Assembly (NCBI GenBank): GCA_937872175.1
Contig: CALMPI010000049.1
Span: 118,879 to 182,878, forward strand
From: an uncultured Flavobacteriales bacterium
GTDB lineage: Bacteria > Bacteroidota > Bacteroidia > Flavobacteriales_F > PHOS-HE28
Direction: 5' to 3'
DNA: 64,000 nucleotides
Shown: in pieces, positions 33,131-41,567 of the stretch
How the letters are laid out: each line of letters opens with the position of its first letter
How positions within the stretch are numbered: position 1 is the first letter of the stretch
The notes under the pieces: generated by a model
Database searches by the model: none
Seen by the model: only the letters and a program-made list of their open reading frames with translations
Told to the model about the DNA's origin: nothing
Made by a program: the position numbers and the translations under genes

Positions 33131-36100
33131 CTAAAGTATGATGCGCCGTGTGCTGTGTGCGAGCAGGTTCAACAGGACCGGTGCGCGTTGAAACGTCTGG
33201 GTTGTATACTGGGAGAGCGCGGAATAGCTCATGAAAAGTTCCGTCTTAGGTAGCTCAGGTGGCTTGCCCCTTCCAGAGACAACGATGATCCGGACACCGC
33301 GCAACTTACTACGCAGCTTGTCCAGAAGCCCGTCCACATCGATATCCATGGACTTGCTGAACTTCTCCAACAAAGTAAGGTGCACACAGACATACCCAAG
33401 GGCCTGATGAAGTGAGTCCAGCCATTCCTCAACCAGTGCTTTCCATAGGTTATCCGTGAATGCATCCGATCGCTGGAGGTCAATAATGGAACTTGGGGGG
33501 ACAAAGACAGCACCCATGCACAACAAATCTTTGATCCGGATAGCGGAAGGTTTGGGATTGAGTTCTGTTGCCTCTGGTTGGTATGTATCGTTCTCTGCGC
33601 ACCCCTGCACCCGTTCGTCAATGACCGCAACACCCTTGGTCCAACTGGCCAAGTGGTGCTGCGCTAATACCTGGATCTCCTCTGGCTTGGTGAGTTCATC
33701 CGAATCGGCCGATTTATCCTTCCAACCAAGTGTCATGATCCGGCTCAATGCATCAGGATATCGCTGGACTACGACAAGCTCGCCTGACGGTGAAACGGAC
33801 CGTTGCTTGATCAGGAAGGGACTCAGGTCCTTGGGGAGGGCTTTCTCAGGGCAGTCGAGTTTTAAACGTCTCGTAACGGGTACGTAAAAATCAGCGTGGG
33901 CCTGATAGTCGACATAAATGCTGCCCTGAGCTGTTTTGGTGAGGTCACCATTCAACCGGGTTTTCAAGTACTCCGAGTAAACCCTGGGGACCTTGTTGAT
34001 CGAGATCTCCAAGCCATCCATCCAACTCACCAACCACCGATGCCGCACCTCCATGTAGAGCTTCTCCGGCTCTTTGGAAACCTTCTCCCACTCCAGCCGT
34101 TCCATCCACACCACCGACCGATCCAGGATGGAGGCGTTGTGCTCAATGGCCGCTGGGCTGAGCTTTCCATTGTTCTCCCCATTCAGTAGCAACTCCTTGA
34201 CTTCCTCGAGCAGCTTCTTGAATCTATCAGCGTCACTCCGATCCCATCCTACCACCACCATCTCATGTGGCAACGCGGCCAGGTCCGCCAGTGCGGCTTG
34301 GATGAAACGATTCAGCTCGTCCTCGTTCTGTGCCAGATAGACCAGCAAGGCATGGTTCACCACCTCCTTGCGCTTTCCTTCAGTAATGGCCTCCAGCTCG
34401 GCAAGCGTCATAGCGCCAATGCCGTGGTCCTGGAGTGAGCCATTCCCCTCGCCGTTCAAGACGGCGCTCTTGATCACGGCTTCGTCCGTTTCCTTGTCGG
34501 CACAGACCATCACCAGCTTCGGCCGCATCAGGTAGAACTCGTAGCCGAAGTCCTGCTTATTCTCCGCCCCCCCGTTGCCGATGGCCTTCAACAGGGGCGG
34601 CTCATTCTTGGCCTGCTCCGCCTCTTCCTTCGGACTTGTCGGCACTTGGTACTTCTTCTCGTCCAATTCCTCCAAAGGGATGCGCCGCAGGTAGGCACAG
34701 GCCGCCTTCATCTCCAAAGTACCCCATCCGTTGTCGCGCACGCGACGGGTCTTGTCATCCAGCACGGGGGCATTGATGGACGCGTTCCGTTTTGCCACCA
34801 AGTCTTCATCGTTGCCTTCGAGCTTGGTGCAATTCTCAGCAATCTGCACCCGTAACAGCCCTTTCTTCTTCCACTCCGGTTCATCTGGTTCTTCCAGGTT
34901 CACTGTGAACTTCACCTCCTCGCTGTGCCCGCCGTGCTTGGCACTGTTGCGCACGATGTTCTCCAAGATAAAGTAGAAGGCATGGTTGCCGAGGATATCG
35001 CTCGGGATGGCCACGTTCACATCCTTGCCATCCCCGATCAGTCCCGCAGGCTGCCAGCAGTAGCGGAAGTGCCCCCCCGTGCCGGCAATGGTGGTGGCCA
35101 GTAGGATGTTGCGCTCATAGCCCTTCAACAGATCGGCCACCAACTGCTTGGGCATCTCGAAGGCGGGCACCGCCGTGGTGATATCCGCCAGCAGGTCCAT
35201 GCGCTCGCGGAGGTAGTTGTTGTAGATGCCGAGCCATTCGCGCCTTTGTTCACTGATCTTGGCCTCCTCTTGTGGATTGCACGATTCATACTGGCCGCAT
35301 TCTTCAATACAGGACTTGCCCGATGGCAAATGGACCTCGCCGCTTTTCTTGACGGGGCCATGCGCAAGCACCCGGCCGGGCATGGGAACCTTGTGGCGCT
35401 CGCGGCACTCGATTTCCTGGAACTGACCGAGCATTGCGGAACCACCGGAAAAGGCATTGAGCGAGTGGGAGCCCAGGTTGTGCGATAGGGTGCGGGCAAG
35501 GACTTGGGAGATGGCGGCGGCGCGGGATTGGCGAAGCAGTTCCGTCTCATGTATCTGCACGACGTATTCAACCCCCTTCCGATACAGCAGCTTGGCGAGG
35601 GCCAATTGCTTGCTCCTAATCAGCTTGTCTTTCCCCAGCACAAAAAGGCCAATGGGCAATCGGCCTTGTAGTTTGAGTCCAACCCACATTGTCCAATAGT
35701 TCGAATCACCATATTCACGCCTAAGGCATTTCAACCATTTCTTCCAACTCGTTGCTGTGGGCGGCGTCTCTCCGTCTTTCCAGTCCATACTTGCACGATA
35801 CAAGCCGGACGGCTCTATACCGGTCAACTCACCAGGTGGAATGTTGGGTAATTCTCTGCTTAAGGCATTCCGGAGTGTCGCATATGAAAATAAGCCTGTT
35901 TGGGGCTCGTGCCCCAAAAGTGTGTGATAGGCCTTACTGTCATCGTACCTAAAGTCGCCCGTAGTGTGTAGGAACAACTTGGTTGCCTTGACATATCTCT
36001 GGTTTGACTTGCCTACCTGAACCCAGTCAAGTGTTACCCCATAAACATCCGAGAGATTTACCATATGCAATATCTCCACGACACCTTCACCGCAAATGGC

Positions 36101-36136
36101 ATCAACCTCCTTTTTGAGCGAATGGATGAACTCCAT
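33131..36136 (-). CDS. Large unusual histidine kinase
   Basis: 1,001 residues without membrane helices. The kinase core shows a dimerisation/His motif, RTLSHNLGSHSLNAF (His219), an N-box ENIVRNSAKHGG (392-403), and a G-box with RDNGWGTLEMKAACAYLR (467-484). Between the H- and N-boxes is an inserted cluster CIEECGQYESC (276-286) that could bind metal. The C-terminal 500 residues contain receiver-like alpha/beta segments (KLVMVCADKETDEAV; VRIIVVSGRGKP) of unknown role. It begins 12 bases after the lipoprotein gene of an ABC transporter, so transport and signalling are encoded in one transcript. Confidence 0.8.
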   Translation of the reverse strand: MEFIHSLKKEVDAICGEGVVEILHMVNLSDVYGVTLDWVQVGKSNQRYVKATKLFLHTTGDFRYDDSKAYHTLLGHEPQTGLFSYATLRNALSRELPNIPPGELTGIEPSGLYRASMDWKDGETPPTATSWKKWLKCLRREYGDSNYWTMWVGLKLQGRLPIGLFVLGKDKLIRSKQLALAKLLYRKGVEYVVQIHETELLRQSRAAAISQVLARTLSHNLGSHSLNAFSGGSAMLGQFQEIECRERHKVPMPGRVLAHGPVKKSGEVHLPSGKSCIEECGQYESCNPQEEAKISEQRREWLGIYNNYLRERMDLLADITTAVPAFEMPKQLVADLLKGYERNILLATTIAGTGGHFRYCWQPAGLIGDGKDVNVAIPSDILGNHAFYFILENIVRNSAKHGGHSEEVKFTVNLEEPDEPEWKKKGLLRVQIAENCTKLEGNDEDLVAKRNASINAPVLDDKTRRVRDNGWGTLEMKAACAYLRRIPLEELDEKKYQVPTSPKEEAEQAKNEPPLLKAIGNGGAENKQDFGYEFYLMRPKLVMVCADKETDEAVIKSAVLNGEGNGSLQDHGIGAMTLAELEAITEGKRKEVVNHALLVYLAQNEDELNRFIQAALADLAALPHEMVVVGWDRSDADRFKKLLEEVKELLLNGENNGKLSPAAIEHNASILDRSVVWMERLEWEKVSKEPEKLYMEVRHRWLVSWMDGLEISINKVPRVYSEYLKTRLNGDLTKTAQGSIYVDYQAHADFYVPVTRRLKLDCPEKALPKDLSPFLIKQRSVSPSGELVVVQRYPDALSRIMTLGWKDKSADSDELTKPEEIQVLAQHHLASWTKGVAVIDERVQGCAENDTYQPEATELNPKPSAIRIKDLLCMGAVFVPPSSIIDLQRSDAFTDNLWKALVEEWLDSLHQALGYVCVHLTLLEKFSKSMDIDVDGLLDKLRSKLRGVRIIVVSGRGKPPELPKTELFMSYSALSQYTTQTFQRAPVLLNLLAHSTRRIIL

Positions 36137-36148
36137 ACCGTCAATATC

Positions 36149-37132
36149 CTAGTTCTCCGATCCTGTGTAGTATTCCCTAACAAAATGAAGATCCAGGAAA
36201 GAGTTGGGGTCAAGCGATTGCTTTATCAACCCTGCACGCTTCATTTCATCCAGCATTTCGCGCCATGAACTTGGAGCACTCCAGAGTAGCATATCATCCA
36301 TACCCTTGAAGTATTCCTGTCCCTTCTTCAGTACTCTGACCTCCCTTATAGTATCGATCTCCGGCGCAAAGTTTTTGAGGTCGGCTATTGTGGAGTCAGG
36401 ATTGTTCAGTGCGTAGCCCCAACCATCGATCATGGTGTTCACGAAGGACCGCACCAATTGGGGCGATTCGGAAAGCGTGGATCTCTTGCAGAAGTAGCAT
36501 TGTCCTCGGAATGACACGCCATGTTCCTGTGGCTCGATCACGGTGTAGTCGATGCCCTGCATATCCAAGGTTACGGTCTCATCATACACAAACGCCGGCT
36601 GGACATCATAGGCGCCATTGATGAATGGCTTGAGATCGGGAGATACGACCATTGTGCGAACCTTGCTTTCATCCACCTGATTGTTTCGGATCAAGGCTTG
36701 GTATAACAGGCCAGTAGAACCAAACGGCAGTAGTCCAACAACTCGTCCTTCAAAATCTTTAGGAGCTGCAATGCCCTTATCGGCCAAGGACAGAAAACAA
36801 CCTGGTGAGTAATAGTTAATGACCCCGATGATCACGAGGTCTGCACCCTTATCTATGGCTGCAATTATCTCATCAGCAGCTGCGGTCCCAAAAGTATTCT
36901 GCCCAGTAGCCACCATGGTTATTGAGTTCAATCCCATACCACCGGCATAACAGGTAAGCGTCAAATCATTTTCTTGAGCAAAACGCCTTGCTCCAGAAAC
37001 CTCTCCTGCATATGAACCTGAAGGAATCCAAGCGAACCGCAGAGACGCTACTTCCGGCGGTTGTTTGGTAGCCGGTGCATCGCAGCCCAAGAGCAAGAGA
37101 GCTAATGTTGTGTTAAGAAATGCGTGTTTCAT
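36149..37132 (-). CDS. NMT1/SsuA-like ABC substrate-binding lipoprotein
   Basis: 327 residues. The signal ends in a lipobox (LALLLLGC), so the mature protein is a lipid-anchored binding protein. The body follows the NMT1/THI5-like or SsuA pattern: LRFAWIPSGSYAG, GLNSITMVATGQNTFGTAAAD, FEGRVVGLLPFGSTGLLYQAL, PAFVYDE. These proteins bind sulfonates, nitrate, pyrimidine or flavin precursors; the ligand here is unknown. GQCYFCKRS is an unusual Cys pair near the ligand cleft. Its ATG overlaps the methyltransferase stop by four bases, and the kinase gene follows after 12 bases. The DNA is strikingly AT-rich for this window. Confidence 0.86.
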   Translation of the reverse strand: MKHAFLNTTLALLLLGCDAPATKQPPEVASLRFAWIPSGSYAGEVSGARRFAQENDLTLTCYAGGMGLNSITMVATGQNTFGTAAADEIIAAIDKGADLVIIGVINYYSPGCFLSLADKGIAAPKDFEGRVVGLLPFGSTGLLYQALIRNNQVDESKVRTMVVSPDLKPFINGAYDVQPAFVYDETVTLDMQGIDYTVIEPQEHGVSFRGQCYFCKRSTLSESPQLVRSFVNTMIDGWGYALNNPDSTIADLKNFAPEIDTIREVRVLKKGQEYFKGMDDMLLWSAPSSWREMLDEMKRAGLIKQSLDPNSFLDLHFVREYYTGSEN

Positions 37133-37839
37133 GGTGGAGTGTTGCGGCATTCAAAAACGATGTACGGGGGAACCAGTGAATTTACGTCTGGATGAGAGGC
37201 ATCATCAGGAATCTCAGTAAGACCTACCACAAGAAGCCCCGCTTCCGTAAGGATGCGGAATGTTGTGGCTAGGGTCCAGTGATAGTCAACGAATTGTACC
37301 TGATGCTCGGCTGCGTCATGGATACTAACCTCGAATGGTGTGGCATCTTGCAGGTACTCGAAAGGTTGCGAGTGCCCCATCGAGGTCTTGAAGTCACTAA
37401 AGCCGTACTGTCTGAAACATGGGTGTGTCGTGGCTGCAATGAGCGTACCTCCTGGCTTCAATACACGAGCGATACAGGTGGCCAATTCTTTGAATACGTC
37501 TAAGGTGGGAATACAAACGATGACCATGCTCAAAATAACTAGATCGAAGTGATTTGACGGGATTGATGACGCTCGCTCGAATATGTCTATGTCTGGCAGT
37601 TGCCTTTGCCGGAGCATTTGTAGCATCTCGGGACTGGGATCATAAGCAGCACGCTCAATTACAGGGTCGATCAATTCCAGAATTTGACCATCTCCGCAAC
37701 CATAATCGAGTAGAGCCTCAGGGCGACGGCTATGGACCATGTTGAGCAACACTGGATTCAGAGAGTTCACCTTGGAGGTATGCTGTACCCCCACAAACTT
37801 GCTCGCGCCCGTTCTCCAAATGTCTCGTTCAATTGCCAT
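37129..37839 (-). CDS. Class I SAM-dependent methyltransferase
   Basis: 236 residues. Motif I is LLDYGCGDGQILEL; the following acidic strand is AAYDPSPEMLQML; motif IV-like sequence is FDLVILSMVIVC; post-motif sequence is ARVLKPGGTLIAATTHPCF. These are the features of a Methyltransf_11/25-type small-molecule methyltransferase. It starts inside the permease gene (11-base overlap) and overlaps the lipoprotein gene by four bases, so it is an integral member of the transporter operon. A role in modifying the transported compound is plausible but unproven. AT-rich like the lipoprotein gene. Confidence 0.85.
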   Translation of the reverse strand: MAIERDIWRTGASKFVGVQHTSKVNSLNPVLLNMVHSRRPEALLDYGCGDGQILELIDPVIERAAYDPSPEMLQMLRQRQLPDIDIFERASSIPSNHFDLVILSMVIVCIPTLDVFKELATCIARVLKPGGTLIAATTHPCFRQYGFSDFKTSMGHSQPFEYLQDATPFEVSIHDAAEHQVQFVDYHWTLATTFRILTEAGLLVVGLTEIPDDASHPDVNSLVPPYIVFECRNTPP

Positions 37840-38590
37840 CGGCCTGCCGTGTTGTCAAATACCATCCACCCCATCTCTTCTCGATCAAGGCGATCCCACC
37901 ATACAATAGCGCTCCTAACAGTATGGAAAGGAGTAACGAACTCATCATTAAATCCGGTTCCAAACGGATGGCGCTGAGAAAAAGGTTCTTGCCCAGCCCG
38001 ACCTGTGCGGCGGTGAACTCCACCACGATGGCTGCGATAACCGATAGTGTGGCACTTACCCGCAGCCCCGCCATCATCTGAGGCATCACCAAAGGCAGAT
38101 AGATACGCCGAATGCGGAACCACTGGCCTGCGTTGTACACGTCGCCCAGCTCGTGTATGGAAGGCTTCAGCGTGCGGTAGCCTTGGTAGCTGCTGATGAA
38201 CACCGGAAAGAAGCACATGATGGCCGCGAGGGTGATCTTGGATGCAATACCGATGCCCATGAGGATGACGAAGAAGGGTGCCAGCACGATCATGGGAGTG
38301 ACTTGGGAGGTGACCATGATGGGCAGCAGGGCATCGAACAGTTGGGGGTAGCGCATGCAGAGCATCACCAAGCCCATGGCGGACACGAAGGCGATGAGCA
38401 AACCCAGCACGGCCTCCAGGCCGGTGGTGGCGAAGGCTTCCAGCAAGGCCGACCAGTGGTTCCCGAAATAGGCTACGATGTGGCTCGGCGTAGAGGTCAT
38501 GAGGCGCACGGAGGGGTAGCGCTGGCCGAAGTATTCCCATGCCACCAACAGGAGGACAAGAAAGAGGATATAGGCGATGCTCCTGCGCAT
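37829..38590 (-). CDS. ABC transporter permease (SsuC/TauC type)
   Basis: 253 residues with about six membrane helices. It carries the cytoplasmic EAA-like loop of this family (ELGDVYNAGQWFRIRRIYLP) and the helix FSVIAAIVVEFTA-like segment (SVIAAIVVEFTAAQVGLG). With the ATPase and the lipoprotein it makes a complete importer of the sulfonate/nitrate/pyrimidine-precursor class. The ATG at 38590 lies four bases after the ATPase stop; an earlier ATG at 38623 would overlap the ATPase gene. Confidence 0.88.
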   Translation of the reverse strand: MRRSIAYILFLVLLLVAWEYFGQRYPSVRLMTSTPSHIVAYFGNHWSALLEAFATTGLEAVLGLLIAFVSAMGLVMLCMRYPQLFDALLPIMVTSQVTPMIVLAPFFVILMGIGIASKITLAAIMCFFPVFISSYQGYRTLKPSIHELGDVYNAGQWFRIRRIYLPLVMPQMMAGLRVSATLSVIAAIVVEFTAAQVGLGKNLFLSAIRLEPDLMMSSLLLSILLGALLYGGIALIEKRWGGWYLTTRQADGN

Positions 38591-38594
38591 GGAT

Positions 38595-39437
38595 CTATGA
38601 GAACGGTCGGGGCTGTGTGCCATTCCCTACCAACGGGGCGTTCATCAACTCCTCTTGGATGGGGCCGATGACTGGATCAAACATTTCCTTCAGGTGATCA
38701 TTGAGGTGCGCGATGCGTGCATGGCCTTGGTGAATACCGCGAATGGCTTTGTCGAACACAACCTGGCCGTTGTTGCCGATCACCAGCACATGGTCGCCGA
38801 GGATCGCCGCTTCCTGAATGTCGTGGGTGACCAGTACGGAGGTGGTGTTGTACCGTGTGCGCAAGTCCATGAAGTAGCCGTACAGGCGGCTCTTCCAAGC
38901 GATGTCCAAGGCGCTGAAGGGCTCGTCGAGGAGCAACGCATCGGGCGCGTTCACGAAGGCGCGCGCCAGGGAAACGCGTGTGCGCATGCCTCCGGAAAGC
39001 TCGCGCGGAAGGCGTTGTGCATGTGCGTGCATACCCACCACCTCCATCACCGTTCGCAGGTCATTGGCATGGTCTGCCTTGGCCCGTTTGGTGAGCAAGG
39101 GGAGGGCGATGTTCTCCGCCACGGTCATGTGGTCCAGCAGGGTGGGATCCTGGAAGATGAAGGAGAGTCCACCCGCACGGCGGTAGTCCACCGGAGACAT
39201 GCCCCCGACCGTGATCCGTCCACTGGAACGGTCCTGCGGTTGGCCGGGCAACAGGCCTGCAATGAGGCGAAGGAGCGTTGACTTGCCCGAGCCTGAGCCA
39301 CCCACCACGGCCAAGGTTTGCCCTTTCTTCAGGGTGAAATTGAAGGATAGGCCATTGAGCACGGCGGGTCCATCACCGTAGGCGAAGTGTACATCGCGTA
39401 CGTTGATGAAGGGGTCACTGGCCGCTGCTTCGTTCAT
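38595..39437 (-). CDS. ABC transporter ATP-binding protein (SsuB/TauB type)
   Basis: 280 residues. Walker A is VVGGSGSGKSTLLRLI, the Q-loop is SFIFQDPTLLDH, the ABC signature is LSGGMRTRVSLARAF, Walker B is ALLLDEPFSALD, and the switch His is in VLVTHDIQEA. It powers the importer encoded by the next gene. The ATG at 39437 is chosen because the family starts near there; the longer frame adds 77 unrelated residues. It is the first gene of the eight-gene operon. I looked for a TPP-type riboswitch in the 279 bases upstream and did not see one. Confidence 0.92.
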   Translation of the reverse strand: MNEAAASDPFINVRDVHFAYGDGPAVLNGLSFNFTLKKGQTLAVVGGSGSGKSTLLRLIAGLLPGQPQDRSSGRITVGGMSPVDYRRAGGLSFIFQDPTLLDHMTVAENIALPLLTKRAKADHANDLRTVMEVVGMHAHAQRLPRELSGGMRTRVSLARAFVNAPDALLLDEPFSALDIAWKSRLYGYFMDLRTRYNTTSVLVTHDIQEAAILGDHVLVIGNNGQVVFDKAIRGIHQGHARIAHLNDHLKEMFDPVIGPIQEELMNAPLVGNGTQPRPFS

Positions 39438-39716
39438 GGCTGTGCGAAGGTCGGCAGTGTTCCTTGCTTGTTGCGTATTGGTGTCTGCTGCCGCATCCAC
39501 ATGCGTATGATCATAGGCTGAACGTTGCTTGGTGTCTGCCTCAACCCCAAGGAACAGCTGCACCCGATTGAGCAGTTGTGCGGTAATGGCTGGCCGGTGC
39601 AATGCAGTTCCCATGAGGCCACGAAGATGGGGCTTGGGGGAGTTTTCCGGGGTTTTCCGGCGATTCAAGGCACCTGAACATCAGCGCATTACACCATGCT
39701 CTACAGGTAGGAATAC

Positions 39717-41567
39717 CTAACCCGCCATGCGCTGAGCTATTGCCTGAAGCTCTGCCGTGGTCAATCGCTCCAAGGTCCAGCCCTCTGCGAACCTTGCCGT
39801 TTCGGATCTCGGCAACTGGTCCTTGTCCAGGTCGCGGATCCGGATCCGGGCTGGCATTGCGGCACCCTCGCCCACAAAGATGGCCTCTTGCTGCCCGAGG
39901 TTCGGTAGCGCCTTGGTCATCCCCGACAAGCCGTCAGGCAGGAATCGAGCAACCTGCTGCTGATCTGAAGCATTGGTCAAGCGCAGTACGAGCCAGGTAG
40001 CGCATTGGGAGATCACAGTGCTTTCAATGTCAGCGGGTCGTTGACTGACCAGCATCAGACCGATACCATACTTCCGCCCTTCTCGGGCAATACGCCGAAT
40101 TGCAGTCTGGGCGGATACATACTCTGCTTCACCTCTGTCCGGTACGTACCTATGAGCCTCTTCACAAACCAAAAGCACCGGATCACGCTTCCTCTCGTCG
40201 TTCGTCTGGTACAGCTTGTACTGGAACAGCAATCTGGCTAGCATCGCGGTCAGTGGACCTGCAACTTCATTCGGCAGGCCGGAGATATCGATAATCCGGA
40301 GGTCATTTTCTTTTTCGGCACCGCTGCCCGTTGAACCAACGAGTTGCTGTACGATGGCACCTAAGTCGAGGCCGGCGGGGTCCCATTCTTTCATTAAGAA
40401 GTTGATCCGCGGATCACGGCGCAGCACCGCGAGCTTATCCAGGACTGACTTGAAGCCCTTCGCGAATTCTGTCGCGGTGACTGGTTGCAGGCGCCCCGAT
40501 TGATCACGGGCGGCTTGCAGGTACATAATGTGATTGTAGAACTCGACCAAGCTGAATGGTCTCGGTTTGTCCCGATCGAATTCGGCGAGGTCCGCGAAGG
40601 TCTTACCAGTCGCCGGTCTTGGTGCATCGAGTTCGAGGCCATCGGTTGGTGCGGCGCCTCCGTATCCGGTAGGGGCAGGGTCCACAAGCCCTGCGGCCAC
40701 CATGCGTGCATAGGTAATGGCCTTGTAAACGATGTTGTTCTGTGAAGTGGCCTCTTGCTCCGTCTTCCCGATTATCAATGAGCGGAACTCATCTGCGGAC
40801 ATGAGCCAATAGGGTAGCACAACAGGAACACCAGTGACGGTTTCTGTACCAAGTGGGTCATATGCCCGGTATACGGTAGAGCGCGATGCGAAGGCCTGCC
40901 CGTATTCTCCATGCGGATCGATCATGATGATCCGTGGACGGCTGGCCATCCCCTCCTTCGCCTGGTGGTTGAGCATGCTGTGGATCAATGCAGCTACAGC
41001 ACCGGACTTCCCCGATCCGGTGGAACCGAGAACAGCGCAGTGCATGCCCAACATCTTGTCGATGTTCGCTCGGCACGGTGCGCCATCGGCACTCACGTAG
41101 TGTGCGAACTGCACAAGCGGGTCATATCCGCCCCTCAACTGCTGGCCCTCAGCTGCGGTGTACAGCCCTATCACTTCTTCGCGGGTGAGCAGATGCACAC
41201 CTTGTCTTGGGAGAGGATAGGTGGAGACGCCCCGCGAGAATGCCAGCCTCTGTTCGGTCGCATTCCACAAGCCCTCCGCGAACAATTCAACTTCCATGAC
41301 CCGTTGATCCGCATCCGCTGGAATGGGCCTTGCAACCTCAAGTGTTTCCTCGGACCGCATCCGGAGCAAGGACACGAAGCCGAATACGATACGCCGCCCA
41401 AAATGGACCTTGACGATGCTTCCGATCTGGCCAATGGGATACACACGCCCCCCGTACGTTCTGGTCAACTCTGTGACTTCCCCGGATAGCTCGACCTTGA
41501 TCGATGTGCCCGATACTTCGACGATATGGCCGATCTTGAGATCGGCTACTGGTTCGTATGCTCTCAT
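39717..41567 (-). CDS. HerA-family ATPase (SIR2-HerA defence pair)
   Basis: 616 residues. An N-terminal HAS-barrel-like part (residues 1-75) precedes Walker A GSTGSGKS (181-188), Walker B with the catalytic glutamate in LLVCEEAHRYVP, and a C-terminal arginine-containing region (RRIAREGRKYGIGLMLVSQR). HerA proteins are hexameric DNA translocases. Its start overlaps the SIR2 stop by four bases. SIR2-HerA pairs are known anti-phage systems in which SIR2 depletes NAD+ or acts on DNA within a HerA complex; this pair matches that layout. Confidence 0.9.
   Translation of the reverse strand: MRAYEPVADLKIGHIVEVSGTSIKVELSGEVTELTRTYGGRVYPIGQIGSIVKVHFGRRIVFGFVSLLRMRSEETLEVARPIPADADQRVMEVELFAEGLWNATEQRLAFSRGVSTYPLPRQGVHLLTREEVIGLYTAAEGQQLRGGYDPLVQFAHYVSADGAPCRANIDKMLGMHCAVLGSTGSGKSGAVAALIHSMLNHQAKEGMASRPRIIMIDPHGEYGQAFASRSTVYRAYDPLGTETVTGVPVVLPYWLMSADEFRSLIIGKTEQEATSQNNIVYKAITYARMVAAGLVDPAPTGYGGAAPTDGLELDAPRPATGKTFADLAEFDRDKPRPFSLVEFYNHIMYLQAARDQSGRLQPVTATEFAKGFKSVLDKLAVLRRDPRINFLMKEWDPAGLDLGAIVQQLVGSTGSGAEKENDLRIIDISGLPNEVAGPLTAMLARLLFQYKLYQTNDERKRDPVLLVCEEAHRYVPDRGEAEYVSAQTAIRRIAREGRKYGIGLMLVSQRPADIESTVISQCATWLVLRLTNASDQQQVARFLPDGLSGMTKALPNLGQQEAIFVGEGAAMPARIRIRDLDKDQLPRSETARFAEGWTLERLTTAELQAIAQRMAG

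Noticed and set aside
39438..39716. Possible TPP-type riboswitch upstream of the ABC ATPase
   Set aside because: An NMT1-like lipoprotein suggested a thiamine-precursor importer, but I could not find the conserved CUGAGA and ACCUGAU elements in the 279-base leader.
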